Shown: positions 1 to 10,123, counted from the stretch's first letter. The stretch: DNA of 64,000 bases from Sphaerobacter thermophilus DSM 20745 (GCF_000024985.1 NC_013524.1:558001-622000); one strand, 5' to 3'. Program-made: numbers and translations. Notes: generated by a model not told the origin, from the sequence alone.

Positions 1-775
1 CCAGGCTAACCGGGTCGAGGTGCGGACCGGGGAAGACCTGCTTGGCGCCGACCATGGTGCAGGTGAAGGGCAGGCCCCAGGCGTTGACATGGAACATCGG
101 CACCACCGGCGTGACCACGTCCGTCTCGCGCAGGCTGATCGCGTCGGGGAAGAGGCAGCCGAAACAGTGCATCACGATTGCGCGGTGGGAGTAGACCACC
201 CCCTTTGGCCGCCCCGTGGTGCCGGAGGTGTAGCACATGGCCGCTGCCTGGTTTTCGTCCAGGTTGGGCTCGCGGTACTCGCTCGGATCGGCCGATGCCA
301 GCAGCTGCTCGTAGCCGATCGTCCCCTCATGCTCATTACCCTCGTTGGAGATGACGACAACGTGCTCGACGTTGAGCTGCGGGCGGATCTTCTGGAACAG
401 CGGGAGCAGCGACTCGTCCACCAGGATGACGCGGTCCTCGGCGTGGTTGGCGACGTAGATCAAGTCCTGCGGGGGTAGCCGGAGGTTGAGGGTATGGAGC
501 ACGCCACCGAAGGCCGGGATGCCGAAGTACGCTTCGAGGTGCTGGTAGTGGTTCCAGGCCAGAGTGGCGACCCGATCACCCGGCTGGATGCCGAGCCGCT
601 GCAGCGCCACCGCGAGTTGCTTGGCGCGCCGGATCATGTCGGCGTAGGTGTAGCGGTGGTAGCTCTTATCCGGCAGCCGGGAGACGATCTCCTTATCGCC
701 GTACAGCGCTTCGGCCCGGCGCATGATGGCGGGCAGGACCAGAGGGTAGTTCATCATCAAGCCGTCCACGGTCAT
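1..775 (-). CDS. Acyl-CoA synthetase (AMP-binding), partial
   Basis: The first 258 residues of an AMP-binding (ANL superfamily) enzyme run off the left edge of the window. It would activate fatty acids to acyl-CoA with ATP. The P-loop-like motif YTSGTTGRPKG followed by VVYSHR is at about residues 178-195, the signature of the family. The ATG at 775 is chosen because GAAGGAGGG lies just upstream. It begins 48 bases after the stop of the acyl-CoA dehydrogenase and is read in the same direction, so it is probably the last gene of the fadN-fadA-fadE transcript and supplies its substrate. The C-terminal adenylation lid is not visible, so medium- or long-chain preference cannot be judged. Confidence 0.9.
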   Translation of the reverse strand, partial: MTVDGLMMNYPLVLPAIMRRAEALYGDKEIVSRLPDKSYHRYTYADMIRRAKQLAVALQRLGIQPGDRVATLAWNHYQHLEAYFGIPAFGGVLHTLNLRLPPQDLIYVANHAEDRVILVDESLLPLFQKIRPQLNVEHVVVISNEGNEHEGTIGYEQLLASADPSEYREPNLDENQAAAMCYTSGTTGRPKGVVYSHRAIVMHCFGCLFPDAISLRETDVVTPVVPMFHVNAWGLPFTCTMVGAKQVFPGPHLDPVSL

Positions 776-822
776 CCCTCCTTCTCAAGACCTACCCACG
801 GGGACGAACTCGGGCGCTGCGC

Positions 823-2583
823 TTAGCCCGCGCGCGACGCCGCCGGCTGCGGGTAGCCGCCGGCCGCCAGAACGGCCGCTGCGACCTCACGCTGTACGCC
901 GATGCGGTCGAACGGCTCTCGACGGGTTAGCCGCCGGGCGACCGACAGATACATGCTCAGGTCGTCTCCCTCGGCCACGCGCGGAAGCACGCCCGTCGCG
1001 GCTAGCAGCGCTTTGCCCAGCATCGCGTCGAGGTACAGGCGGGCCATGTCGCCCCAGAGAGGCAGCCCGGTCTTCCGGGCGCGAGCCACGCCCGACTCGG
1101 CGGCATAGGTGTCGATCAACAGGTCTCCGATGGTGAGCAGCACCTCCTGTTCCTCCTCGATCGCCGTGCCGAACTTCTGAACGGCCAGCCCGGCGATCAT
1201 CAGCGCCAGCTTTTTGAGATTCGCGACCTGCGCCTCCTCTCGGGCCCACGGACCCTCCGGATCGTCGAAGTCCGGCTCCAGCAATTCCTCCTGGAGCCTT
1301 CCCGCCGCCTCCATCAGGGGCAGCTCACCCTTGAGCGCGCGGCGGAAGAGCATCTCGGGGATCAGCAGGCGGTTGATCTCGTTGGTCCCCTCGAAGATGC
1401 GCTGCACGCGCGAATCGCGGTAGGCACGCTCGATCGGAAAGTCCTGGAGGAAGCCGTAGCCGCCGTGAATCTGCACGCCCTCGTCGACGGCGTAGTCCAT
1501 CGTCTCGGTGCCGAGCACCTTCAGGATCGAGCACTCGACGGCGTACTCCTGGATGCCGGCTAGGATGGCGTCGGTGCCGGTCTTGCCGGCGATGGCCTCG
1601 TCGATCAGGCCGACGGTGCGGTAGACGGCGCTCTCGGTGACGTAGGTGCGAGTGGCCATCTCGGCCAGCTTCTGCTGAATCGCGCCGAAGGAGGCGATCG
1701 GGCGACCGAACTGGCGGCGCTCCTTGGCGTAGGTGGCGGAGAGGGCCAGGGCGTGCTTGGCGGCGCCGACCCCACCCGCACCCAGCTTGTAGCGGCCGAA
1801 GTTCAGGATGTTGAAGGCGATGCGGTGCCCCTTGCCGATCTCCCCCAGGACGTTCTCCACCGGGACCTGAGCGTTCTCCAAGATCAACTGGCGGGTAGAG
1901 GAGGCCTTGATGCCCATCTTCTTCTCTTCGGGGCCGAGGCTGACGCCGGGGAAGTCGCGCTCGACCAGGAAGGCGGTGAAGTGCTCGCCGTCGACCTTGG
2001 CAAAGACGGTGAAGAGGTTGGCGAAGCCGGAGTTGGAGATGAACTGCTTGGTCCCGTTGAGCAGGTAGTGGCGGCCGTCCGCGGAGAGGGTGGCACGGGT
2101 CCGGGCACCGAGCGCGTCGGAGCCGGAGCCCGGCTCGCTCAGGGCGTAGGCGGCGATCCACTCACCGCTGGCCAGCTTGGGCAGATACTTCTTCTTCTGC
2201 TCCTCCGTGCCCCAGTAGACCAGCGGCAGGGTGCCGATGCCGGTGTGGGCACCGTAGGTCACGGCGAAACCGCCGGTCGGGGCCATCTCCTCGGTGATAA
2301 CGGCGCCGACGACCTTGGGAAGATCGAGCCCGCCGTACTCCTCCGGAATCTCCGCCCCCAGCGGTCCCAGCTCGCCCAGCTTCTGAATCAGCGGGACGTT
2401 CAGCTCCAGTTCACCCTGATCCATGCGGTCGAGCACCGGGAGGACGTCGCGCTCGACGAACGTGCGGGTGATCTCGGCCAGGGTCTTGATGGTGTCGTCG
2501 AAGTCTTCCGGGCAATAGATCTCCTGCGGGCTCTCCAGTAGCCATCCGCCGCCGCGCCGCCACAGTGCCGTGTTTTCTGCCAT
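823..2583 (-). CDS. fadE: Acyl-CoA dehydrogenase, FadE type
   Basis: A 586-residue FAD-dependent acyl-CoA dehydrogenase, close in length to the roughly 594-residue Bacillus FadE and longer than the 380-residue mitochondrial type because of a C-terminal extra helical domain. It introduces the trans-2 double bond in beta-oxidation. Visible signatures are ALSEPGSGSDA (flavin/substrate loop), KMGIKASSTRQ, RRQFGRPIASFGAIQ and IFEGTNEINR at about residue 397, which holds the catalytic Glu. ATG 2583 is preferred over ATG 2589 because GAGGGAG is then 7 bases away. It follows the thiolase, separated by about 115 bases that carry a dispersed hairpin repeat. Confidence 0.93.
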   Translation of the reverse strand: MAENTALWRRGGGWLLESPQEIYCPEDFDDTIKTLAEITRTFVERDVLPVLDRMDQGELELNVPLIQKLGELGPLGAEIPEEYGGLDLPKVVGAVITEEMAPTGGFAVTYGAHTGIGTLPLVYWGTEEQKKKYLPKLASGEWIAAYALSEPGSGSDALGARTRATLSADGRHYLLNGTKQFISNSGFANLFTVFAKVDGEHFTAFLVERDFPGVSLGPEEKKMGIKASSTRQLILENAQVPVENVLGEIGKGHRIAFNILNFGRYKLGAGGVGAAKHALALSATYAKERRQFGRPIASFGAIQQKLAEMATRTYVTESAVYRTVGLIDEAIAGKTGTDAILAGIQEYAVECSILKVLGTETMDYAVDEGVQIHGGYGFLQDFPIERAYRDSRVQRIFEGTNEINRLLIPEMLFRRALKGELPLMEAAGRLQEELLEPDFDDPEGPWAREEAQVANLKKLALMIAGLAVQKFGTAIEEEQEVLLTIGDLLIDTYAAESGVARARKTGLPLWGDMARLYLDAMLGKALLAATGVLPRVAEGDDLSMYLSVARRLTRREPFDRIGVQREVAAAVLAAGGYPQPAASRAG

Positions 2584-2602
2584 GGCCATGCTCCCTCGTC
2601 AT

Positions 2603-2699
2603 ACGTCATGCGTCATGCGTCATGCGTCATCCTCCCCTCTCCCCTTGTGGGAGAGGGGCCGGGGGTGAGGGGGACGCATGACGTATGACGTATGACGCA
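2603..2699. repeat. Dispersed hairpin repeat with GCGTCATG borders
   Basis: This spacer between the thiolase and acyl-CoA dehydrogenase genes has tandem GTCATGC units on the left, a GGGGAGAGG-type palindrome around CCCCTTGTGGG in the middle, and tandem GACGTATGAC units on the right. The right flank is the reverse complement of the left. A related copy lies at 58151-58275. Its position inside an operon suggests a spacer hairpin in the mRNA, but the same sequence elsewhere marks it as a mobile-type repeat. Confidence 0.7.
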
Positions 2700-3866
2700 C
2701 TACCCATACACCTCGAACAACCCGGCGGCGCCCATACCGCCGCCGATGCACATGGTGACCATGCCGATGCCGCCACCCCGGCGGCGCAGTTCGTGGATCA
2801 GGCTGGTCGTCAGCTTGGCGCCGGTGGCGCCCAGCGGGTGCCCGAGGGCAATCGCCCCGCCGTTGACGTTCACGATGTCGGTGGGCAGATCCACCTCCTT
2901 GATGACCGCCAGCACCTGCGCCGCGAACGCCTCGTTGAACTCGATCAACTGGACGTCCTCGAGGCGCATCCCGGCCCGCGCCAGCACCTTCGGGATCGCC
3001 TTGGCCGGCGCGACGCCCATGATGTCGGGGTCGACGCCGGCGAGGGCAAACGTGATGAACCGCGCCAGCGGCTGGATGCCCAGCTCTTCGGCCCGCTCGC
3101 GCGCCATGAGGAGCACCGCAGCCGAGCCGTCGGAGTACGGGCTGGCGTTGCCGGCGGTGACGGTCCCACCCACTTTGAAGGCGGGGCGGAGCTTGGCCAG
3201 CTTCTCCAGCGAGGTGTCCGGGCGCACCGTCTCGTCGCGGCTGAACTCACAGGTTTCGACCGTCTTCTTGCGGCCGTTCCAGTGATAGCGCTCGACCGGG
3301 ATCGGCACGATCTCCTCGGAGAAGCAACCGGCCTCCCAGGCCGCCGCGGCGCGCCGGTGGCTCCGCAGCGCCCACTCGTCCTGCTCCTCCCGACTGATCC
3401 CCCAGCGGGCGGCGACCCGCTCCGCGGTGAAGCCCATGCCGATGTAGGCCTCGTATAGCTCCGGGTGGATACGAGTGTGGTAGCCGGACATCGGCACCTG
3501 GCTCATCATCTCCACCCCGCCGGCCAGCACCACGTCGGCCATCCCGGTCATGATGGCCTGCGCTCCCATGGCGATCGTCTGGAGCCCGGAGGAGCAGAAG
3601 CGGTTGATCGTGGCCCCCGGCACGTCGACCGGGAAGCCGGCCCGCAGCAGGGCGTTCCGAGCGACGTTGAGGCCCTGCGACGCTTCGGGCATGGCGCAGC
3701 CCCAGAGCACGTCGTCGATGATGGCCGGGTCAACTCCAACCCGCTCGACGGCGGCCCGCATCACGGTCGCCGACAGGTCCACCGGGTGCACGTGGGCGAG
3801 CGACCCGTCTGCCTTGCCCCGGCCGATGGGGCTGCGCACCGCGCTGACGATGACTGCCTCGCGCAT
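2700..3866 (-). CDS. fadA: Acetyl-CoA acyltransferase (thiolase)
   Basis: A 388-residue thiolase that cleaves 3-ketoacyl-CoA to acetyl-CoA and a shortened acyl-CoA. The nucleophilic Cys is in [10 protein letters not shown] (about residue 91), the His in [10 protein letters not shown] (about 340), and the second Cys in [10 protein letters not shown] (about 372), so the active site is complete. ATG 3866 is chosen because AAGGAGGAATC precedes it; the frame stays open further upstream into the FadN stop, but that part has no homology or ribosome site. It lies 53 bases after fadN and ahead of fadE, the same order as the Bacillus fadNAE operon. Confidence 0.94.
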   Translation of the reverse strand: MREAVIVSAVRSPIGRGKADGSLAHVHPVDLSATVMRAAVERVGVDPAIIDDVLWGCAMPEASQGLNVARNALLRAGFPVDVPGATINRFCSSGLQTIAMGAQAIMTGMADVVLAGGVEMMSQVPMSGYHTRIHPELYEAYIGMGFTAERVAARWGISREEQDEWALRSHRRAAAAWEAGCFSEEIVPIPVERYHWNGRKKTVETCEFSRDETVRPDTSLEKLAKLRPAFKVGGTVTAGNASPYSDGSAAVLLMARERAEELGIQPLARFITFALAGVDPDIMGVAPAKAIPKVLARAGMRLEDVQLIEFNEAFAAQVLAVIKEVDLPTDIVNVNGGAIALGHPLGATGAKLTTSLIHELRRRGGGIGMVTMCIGGGMGAAGLFEVYG

Positions 3867-3919
3867 GATTCCTCCTTGATGTGGTCGACACGCGCGCTGG
3901 CGCCCGCACGCGGGCGGCA

Positions 3920-6229
3920 TCAGTTGCGCAGCGGTTTGCCGGTCTTCAGCATGTGGGCGATGCGCTCCTGGGTCTTGCGCGTCCCCAGGAGCTTCAGGAA
4001 CGCCTCGCGCTCGAGGTCCAGGATGTCCTGCTCGGTCACCTCCCGCGGCGGCCCGTCGCCGCCGCAGAGGACGTAGGCCAGGGCGTTGCCGATCTCGACA
4101 TCGTGGTCGCTGATCTGCCCGGCCTCACGCATCGACCAGACGGCGTAGCGCAGATTCCCCAGCCCCTCCCGGCCCAGGGCGCGAATCGTCCCCGGCACGG
4201 GCGGCACGTAGTCGGGCGCGAGCGCCAGCACCGCGGCCTTGGCGTCCGCGATCAGCCGGTCGCGGTTCATCGTGATCCGGTCGCCCGGCCGGAGGAAGCC
4301 CATGCGGCGCGCTTCCAGCGCGCTGGTGCTGGTCTGTGCCATGCCGATCAGCATGAACGCGCGGCGCACCGCCTCGAACGGATCGGCCTCGACGTAGGGG
4401 GCCAGCTCCTGCGTAAAGCGGAAGAGCAGCTCCTTCGTGCCACCCCCGGCCGGAATCAGGCCCACCCCGACCTCGACGAGCCCGGTGTACAACTCGGCCG
4501 CGGCCTGGACATGGTCAGCGTGGAGCAGGAATTCGGCCCCGCCGCCAAGCGTCAGCCCGTGGGCCGCCACGACGACCGGGAAGGGTGCCGCGCGCAGGCT
4601 CATCGTCGCCCGCTGGAACTGGCGCACCGCGAGCTCCAGCTCGTCCCAGCCTCCCTCTCGGGCCAGCATCAGGATCAGCCCGAGGTTGGCCCCGGCCGAG
4701 AAGGCACGGGGATCCTCGTTGCCGATCACCAGCCCGGCGTAGCCCTCCTGCTCGACCAGCTTTATCCCGGCGTTGAGCATCCGCAGGATGCCCTCGCCGA
4801 TGGCGTTCATCTTGGTGTGGAACTCGAGCAGCACCACGCCGTCGCCCAGGTCGATCAGCGAGGCGTCCTTCGAGGACTTCAGGACCTTCCCGGCGTCCTT
4901 CAACCCGCTCAGCGCGATCGTGCCCGAAATGCCCGGCACCGGCTGGTAGGTGCCGGAGAAGTCGAGGTAGTGGAGGGTGCCGTCCTCGCGACTGTAGAAG
5001 CCGCGTTCGCCCGCTTTCTGGAGCAGTTCCGGCTCGGACAACCCAAGCTCGGCGAAGCCGGCCCGCAGCGCCTCCGCGCCGATCATGTCCATCTGGCGGA
5101 ACGGCCCGGCATCCCAGCCGAAGCCCCACTCCAGCGCCCGGTCCACCGCGACCAGGTCGTAGGCGACCTCGGGAGCGCGCTCCAGGGTGTAGTGAGCCGT
5201 GGTGAAGAAGAGCGTCCGCATGAAGTCGCCGTACTTGTCGGGCAGGGCCAGCACGCCGCGCAGCCGCTCCGGCAGCGGCAGATCCTTGATCTGCCCGATC
5301 GCCGGCAGGCGGAACTCCGCCCGCGGGTGGTACTCCCCGGTCTTCCAATCGAGAGTGAAGATGTCGCGTCCCTCGCGCCGGTAGAAGCCGATGCCGGACT
5401 TCTCCCCGAGCCGACCCTGCTCAACCAGCGCCTCCACCCAGCCGGGCAGCGAGAAGTCCTCGCCGGTCGCTTCACTGAGCTCGATCGCGACGTGGCGCAG
5501 CACATCGAGGCCCGAAAGGTCGGCAGTGCGGAAGGTCGCCGACCGGGGGCGGCCGATCAGCGGTCCGGTCAGGGCATCCACCTCGTCGATGGTGAGGTCA
5601 AACCGCTCCATCAGCCGGATCGCCTGGAGCAAGCCGTAGACGCCGATCCGGTTGCCGATGAAGCCGGGAACGTCACGGGCGAGGACCGTTCCCTTCCCCA
5701 GGATGCGGGAACCGAACGACTCGATTGCAGCCAGCACCTCAGGGTCCGTCTCGGACGTGGGGATCAGCTCCAGCAGGTGCAGGTAGCGCGGTGGGTTGAA
5801 GAAGTGGGTGCCGAGGAAGCGCCGCCGGAAGCGCTCGCTCCGCCCCTCCAGGAGCTGGTGCATCGGGATGCCGGATGTGTTGGAGGTGACGATGGTCGTC
5901 TCGGGCAGGACCTGCTCCAGCCGGGCATAGAGCGCTCGCTTCGGCTCGACCTGCTCGATGATCGCCTCGACCACCCAGTCGCAGCTCGCCAGCCGCTCCA
6001 GATGGTCCTCGGTGTTGCCGATCTCGATCAGCCGAGCGCGGTCCGGGTCCATGAAGGCCGCCGGGCGCGCCGCGAGCTGGCGTTCTAGCCCGCGCCTGGC
6101 CGGGCCGTCGCGGTCATCGTCGCCCGGGAGGTCGAGCAGCACGACCGGCACGCCGGCCGATGCCGCGAGCGCCGCGATGGCGCCGCCCATAGTGCCCGCG
6201 CCGACCACGCCCAACTTCCGTATGCGCAT
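3920..6229 (-). CDS. fadN: 3-hydroxyacyl-CoA dehydrogenase / enoyl-CoA hydratase fusion
   Basis: A 769-residue bifunctional beta-oxidation enzyme. The N-terminus is an NAD-binding Rossmann fold (GAGTMGG at residues 10-16) followed by the 3-hydroxyacyl-CoA dehydrogenase C-terminal domains. The crotonase domain is at the C-terminal end, with FSAGAN near residue 511 and [11 protein letters not shown] near 558. This domain order, dehydrogenase first, is that of Bacillus FadN and the reverse of E. coli FadB. ATG 6229 follows GGGAGGGACCCC; the open frame extends 61 codons upstream without homology. It is the first gene of the minus-strand operon fadN-fadA-fadE-acyl-CoA synthetase. Confidence 0.94.
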   Translation of the reverse strand: MRIRKLGVVGAGTMGGAIAALAASAGVPVVLLDLPGDDDRDGPARRGLERQLAARPAAFMDPDRARLIEIGNTEDHLERLASCDWVVEAIIEQVEPKRALYARLEQVLPETTIVTSNTSGIPMHQLLEGRSERFRRRFLGTHFFNPPRYLHLLELIPTSETDPEVLAAIESFGSRILGKGTVLARDVPGFIGNRIGVYGLLQAIRLMERFDLTIDEVDALTGPLIGRPRSATFRTADLSGLDVLRHVAIELSEATGEDFSLPGWVEALVEQGRLGEKSGIGFYRREGRDIFTLDWKTGEYHPRAEFRLPAIGQIKDLPLPERLRGVLALPDKYGDFMRTLFFTTAHYTLERAPEVAYDLVAVDRALEWGFGWDAGPFRQMDMIGAEALRAGFAELGLSEPELLQKAGERGFYSREDGTLHYLDFSGTYQPVPGISGTIALSGLKDAGKVLKSSKDASLIDLGDGVVLLEFHTKMNAIGEGILRMLNAGIKLVEQEGYAGLVIGNEDPRAFSAGANLGLILMLAREGGWDELELAVRQFQRATMSLRAAPFPVVVAAHGLTLGGGAEFLLHADHVQAAAELYTGLVEVGVGLIPAGGGTKELLFRFTQELAPYVEADPFEAVRRAFMLIGMAQTSTSALEARRMGFLRPGDRITMNRDRLIADAKAAVLALAPDYVPPVPGTIRALGREGLGNLRYAVWSMREAGQISDHDVEIGNALAYVLCGGDGPPREVTEQDILDLEREAFLKLLGTRKTQERIAHMLKTGKPLRN

Positions 6230-6260
6230 GGGGTCCCTCCCTGCTGGGTACGGAGGGGCA

Positions 6261-6282
6261 GCACGGGCGACGCGGCCCGTGC
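6261..6282 (-). other. Hairpin in the fadN leader
   Basis: GCACGGGC and GCCCGTGC form an 8-bp perfect stem around a 6-base loop, about 30 bases upstream of the fadN start. It may only be a leader stem; no known fatty-acid regulator site can be recognised in it. Confidence 0.35.
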
Positions 6283-6557
6283 CGCCGACGTCGTCCCCGC
6301 TCTCGTGCGCGAAAGCTCCTCCCCACTCGGTGCCCTGAGCATAGCATGTTTCGCGGGGCGGGCGCGATAGCGTGTCGTCGGGAGACAAGCACCGGGCTGC
6401 GGGCCTGACCACCGCTCCTGGATCCGCCAGGATGACTGGACGCAGGTCGGGGCAGGATGGTGTCTACACGCCCCAGAGGACCCCGGTCGGGATTGCGATG
6501 ACCGCTCGATGTCGAGCGGCCACCGCGGATAAGGCCAAGCGCAGACTCTACCGGAAG

Positions 6558-6639
6558 CTGTCATCCTGAACGAAGCGAGGGATCTCTCGTTGGAGTAGCC
6601 GCACATCCGACAGATCCTTCGCTCCGCTCAGGGTGACAG
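6558..6639. repeat. Dispersed palindrome, CTGTCATCCTGA type
   Basis: Two inverted arms, CTGTCATCCTGAACGAAGCG on the left and its near complement ending GGGTGACAG on the right, form a long imperfect hairpin. Single or rearranged arms recur at 26239-26266, 49023-49082 and 53104-53130. The 600-base gap between fadN and the nitronate monooxygenase holds this repeat and the two divergent leaders; I see no gene in it. Confidence 0.75.
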
Positions 6640-6833
6640 GATTGGCGAGGTGGACCACTTCCCATTGTGGACGGCACCAGCTTCGCCCAAGCCTGCCGGG
6701 GTGCGGAGTCGCCCCGACGCTCACGTCCGAGCACGGAGAGGCATCCTGGAGTGGGATTTGATATCGTGCTCCCGAACCAGCATCGGGCACGACGACAGCC
6801 AGGAGTCCCAGCCATGGACAGGAAGGACAGGCC

Positions 6834-7796
6834 ATGCGCACACGCGTGACGGACATCTTCGGCATCCGGTATCCGATCGTGCAGGGCGGGCTGGCGCACC
6901 TGGCGTTCGCCGGACTGTGCGCGGCCGTGTCCAATGCCGGCGGACTGGGGCAGATCAGCGCGGCGACCATCCCCGGCGGACCGGACGGACTGCGGGCGGA
7001 GATCCGCAAGGTGCGCGAGTTGACCGACCGGCCGTTCGCGGTCAACATCGCCATCAGCGCCCATCGCGACTCGATGTCACTGGTGGAAGCGGCGCTGGCG
7101 GAGGATGTCCGCATCATGAGCTTCACCGCCGGCAACCCGGAACCGTACCTGCGCCGCCTGGAGGGGACCGGCGTCAAGACGCTGGTGCTCGTCGCCAGCG
7201 TGCGTCAGGCGCAGAAGGTGGAGCAACTAGGCGGCACGGCGGTGATCGCCGTCGGCTACGAAGGCGGCGGCCACCTCGGTCGGGACGATGTCGGCACGAT
7301 GGTGCTGGTGCCCCGCATCCTAGAGTCGGTGTCGATCCCGGTGCTGGCCAGCGGCGGCATCGGCGACGGCCGCGGGCTGGCAGCGGCGCTGGCGATGGGG
7401 GCGGACGGCATCGAGATGGGCACCCGCTTCGTCGCCACTGCCGAGTGCATCGCCCACCCCAACTACAAGCAGGCACTGGTCGACGCGCGCGAGACCGACA
7501 CCCTCATCATCGAGCGCTCGCTCGGCACCCCCGGACGCGTGCTGGCCGGGCCCGCGGCCGAGCGCATCCTGTCGCTGGAGCAGGAAGGCGCGCGGGACGA
7601 ACTCATCCGCGCCATCTCCGGCGCCGAGAATCGACGCGCGGCGATCGATGGTGACATGGAAGGCGGGTGGGTCTGGGCCGGCCAGGTAGCCGGGCTGATC
7701 CACGACATTCCCACTGTACAGGAATTGCTTGACCGCATGGTTGCCGACGCCGCGCGACGCCTGCGCGCTGCGGCTGCTTCCTGCGCCGCCGTCTGA
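6834..7796 (+). CDS. Nitronate monooxygenase family protein (FMN)
   Basis: A 320-residue TIM-barrel flavoprotein of the 2-nitropropane dioxygenase family. Family signatures are PIVQGG near the N-terminus, the SNAGGLGQIS segment, GYEGGGHLGR, and the phosphate-binding ASGGIGDGRG followed by GADGIEMGTRF. Such enzymes oxidise alkyl nitronates with FMN, but many members have other or unknown substrates. AGGAAGGAC lies just before the ATG at 6834. It is monocistronic, divergent from the beta-oxidation operon. A fatty-acid-synthesis role (FabK-like) is less likely because no fab genes are near. Confidence 0.85.
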   Translation: MRTRVTDIFGIRYPIVQGGLAHLAFAGLCAAVSNAGGLGQISAATIPGGPDGLRAEIRKVRELTDRPFAVNIAISAHRDSMSLVEAALAEDVRIMSFTAGNPEPYLRRLEGTGVKTLVLVASVRQAQKVEQLGGTAVIAVGYEGGGHLGRDDVGTMVLVPRILESVSIPVLASGGIGDGRGLAAALAMGADGIEMGTRFVATAECIAHPNYKQALVDARETDTLIIERSLGTPGRVLAGPAAERILSLEQEGARDELIRAISGAENRRAAIDGDMEGGWVWAGQVAGLIHDIPTVQELLDRMVADAARRLRAAAASCAAV

Positions 7797-7797
7797 C

Positions 7798-7826
7798 TTG
7801 ACACTAAACGCTAGCGCAACTATCCT
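7798..7826 (+). promoter_or_regulatory. Sigma70-type promoter for ABC operon 1
   Basis: TTGACA at 7798-7803 and TATCCT at 7821-7826 with a 17-base spacer, starting at the stop codon of the upstream gene. It predicts a leader of about 475 bases before the lipoprotein gene at 8309. Confidence 0.65.
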
Positions 7827-7832
7827 AGGGCA

Positions 7833-8308
7833 AGATCAATGACGGTTTTCTGATGCTCTTGATACTGCTCTTGTTCACCAGCGCGACGATGTAAGCGAGC
7901 CTTACCCATTACTGACGTGTACCGACACCGAGGAGGCTGGTGATCGTCGAGGCCCATTCATCCTGGTGATGCATCGGTGGCGCATGCCCAGGTCGGCTGC
8001 GCCTCGTGGCCCGGCGCCCAGTGATGGGGTGCCCGTGGAAAGGAGGTCCGGCTGACGGAGGACCTCACCGGGCGCGGTTTCCACTCATGTCGCGACTTGG
8101 TGGGGTGCCCATGAGTTGAGTGCGACGTTCATAGCTACCGTTCGGGGATGGTAGCGCGGAGTGTTCCGGTAGTGCGGAACCACGTTTCCCGTTGATCTGG
8201 TGGACGGACACATGCCCAACTCATCCCACGGCGCAGTGGGCTCGGGGGAGTCGCGTGGGGGACGCGACATCCCGGGCTAGAGCTGGGCATGGTAGAGGAG
8301 GAGATCTC
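7833..8308 (+). other. Long untranslated leader without recognised gene
   Basis: About 475 bases between the promoter at 7798 and the lipoprotein start. It contains several GC-rich inverted segments, for example around 8035-8075 where GGAGGTCC faces GGACCTC, but nothing matches a riboswitch class that I can name. No credible ORF is present on the plus strand. Confidence 0.4.
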
Positions 8309-10123
8309 ATGGAAACAAAATCCCCGCAGCGTTTCTCCCTGGACGAAACACTCCAGGTGGGTGTCAGCCGGCGCACGCTCTTGCGCCGGGCGGCAGCACT
8401 CGGTGTGAGCATGCCGGTGGTCGGCGGGCTCCTGGCTGCCTGTGGCGGCGGCGATGACGAGGCCACCACCGCACCGCAGGCCACCCAGGCCGGTGGGGGC
8501 GGCGCGACCCCAGGTGCTACCGAAGCTCCCTCGGGTGACAGCACCCCAGCAACGACCCCGTCCAGCGAGGCCGGCGCCTTCGAGTACGAGGAGCCGCAGA
8601 ACAAGGGCGGGCAGATCATTGAGGGCACCTTTGCTGACGCCAAGACGGTCAACCCGGTGCTCGTTAGCGACACCTCCTCCGGCCGCATCGCCGATCTGAT
8701 CTTCAACGGGGTTATGACTCCCGACGTCGAGACAACCGAGCCGAAGGGCGAGCTGGCCGAGTCGTGGGAGATCTCGGACGACGGCCTCACTTATACCTTC
8801 ACGCTCCGCAGTGGCGTCACCTTCCACGACGGCGAACCGCTCACCGCTGAGGACGTCAAGTTCACCTACGACCTGCTGATGAACCCGGCTTCCAACTCGC
8901 CGCGCACCGCCGAGCTGACCGAGCGGATCGAATCGATCGAAGTGACCGACGAGTCGACGGTCGTCTTCACGCTGAAGAACCCGACCGCGCCGTTCCTGGT
9001 CAGCAACATGGTCTACGGCATCGTGCCGCAGCACATCCTCCAGGATGTCGACCCGGCCCAGTTGGCGCAGCACGAGTTCTCCGTCGGCACCAAGGGCGTC
9101 ACCATCGGGAGCGGTCCCTTCCAGTTCGAGGAATGGGTCAAGGACGACCACTTGACGCTGGTCAAGTACCCCGGCTACTGGGAGGGTGAGCCGAACATCG
9201 ACCGCTACATCTATAAGGTCGTCCCCGACCAGACGGTCGCGGTGCAGCAGCTCAAGACCGGTGAGATCGACTTCGGGCCGATCAACGAGGCCAGCTACGA
9301 GGAGATGAAGGCCCAGGAGAACGTCAAGGTCTTCGAGTACGACACCTTCAGCTTCACCTTCTACGCCTACCAGCTCGACCCGGAGAAAACGACCCTCTTC
9401 CAGGACAAGCGGGTCCGCCAGGCCCTCTTCTACGCGCTCGACCGCGAGGCGATGATCGAGGCGATCCGCTTCGGCCTCGGCGAGGTTGCGCACGGCACCA
9501 TGCCCTTGATCTCCTGGGCCTACAACCCGGACGGGCTTGAGATCAAGTACGAGTACGATCCGGAGAAGGCCAAGCAGCTCCTGGACGAGGCCGGCTGGGT
9601 GCCCGGTCCAGACGGCATCCGCGAGAAGGACGGCCAGCGCCTCGCCTTCAGCGTCTACACCAACGCCGGCAACCAGGTCCGCGAGCAGTACATCACCGTC
9701 TTCCAGCAGGCGTGGAAGGAAATCGGGGTCGAGTGCACCCCGAAGACCGAGGAGTGGAACGCATTCCTCGACCGGATCACCGGCAGCAAGGACTTCGAGA
9801 TGTTCCTGGTCGGCTTCCAGTGGGACGTCGACCCGGATCAGACCACCATGTGGGCCACCGAGGCCTACGAGGGCGGGTTCAACATGAACAAGTACTCGAA
9901 CCCGCAGGTCGATGAGCTCCTGAAGCAGGGTCTGCTCACGACCGACCAGGAGGAGCGCAAGCGCATCTACACCGAGATGCAGAACATCCTGCAAGATGAG
10001 CTGCCGAGCGCGGTGCTCGACTTCCCGAAGGCGATCGCCGGCGTGAACAAGCGGGTCCACAACCTGTGGCCCAACGCCGTCGATACGACCTTCAACGCGC
10101 ACCAGTGGTGGGTTGACGCATAG
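8309..10123 (+). CDS. ABC transporter substrate-binding lipoprotein (family 5)
   Basis: A 604-residue DppA/OppA-type solute receptor. The N-terminus has a twin-arginine-like signal (SRRTLLRRAAALG, residues 20-32) ending in the lipobox LLAAC, followed by a Thr/Ala/Gly/Pro-rich linker of about 45 residues, then the SBP_bac_5 fold from about residue 95 (AESWEISDDGLTYTFTLR; VTFHDGEPLTAEDV). It would be exported folded and anchored to the membrane to bind peptides or another small ligand. ATG 8309 follows GAGGAGGAGATCTC; the frame is open further upstream without a signal sequence. Followed by two permeases but no ATPase. The ligand cannot be told from sequence. Confidence 0.93.
   Translation: METKSPQRFSLDETLQVGVSRRTLLRRAAALGVSMPVVGGLLAACGGGDDEATTAPQATQAGGGGATPGATEAPSGDSTPATTPSSEAGAFEYEEPQNKGGQIIEGTFADAKTVNPVLVSDTSSGRIADLIFNGVMTPDVETTEPKGELAESWEISDDGLTYTFTLRSGVTFHDGEPLTAEDVKFTYDLLMNPASNSPRTAELTERIESIEVTDESTVVFTLKNPTAPFLVSNMVYGIVPQHILQDVDPAQLAQHEFSVGTKGVTIGSGPFQFEEWVKDDHLTLVKYPGYWEGEPNIDRYIYKVVPDQTVAVQQLKTGEIDFGPINEASYEEMKAQENVKVFEYDTFSFTFYAYQLDPEKTTLFQDKRVRQALFYALDREAMIEAIRFGLGEVAHGTMPLISWAYNPDGLEIKYEYDPEKAKQLLDEAGWVPGPDGIREKDGQRLAFSVYTNAGNQVREQYITVFQQAWKEIGVECTPKTEEWNAFLDRITGSKDFEMFLVGFQWDVDPDQTTMWATEAYEGGFNMNKYSNPQVDELLKQGLLTTDQEERKRIYTEMQNILQDELPSAVLDFPKAIAGVNKRVHNLWPNAVDTTFNAHQWWVDA

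Noticed and set aside
2603-2699. Tandem GTCATGC units as a CRISPR array
   Set aside because: Units are only 7 bases, contiguous without spacers, and no cas gene is present.
3881-6088. 735-codon open frame antisense to fadN
   Set aside because: Shadow of fadN; no motif.
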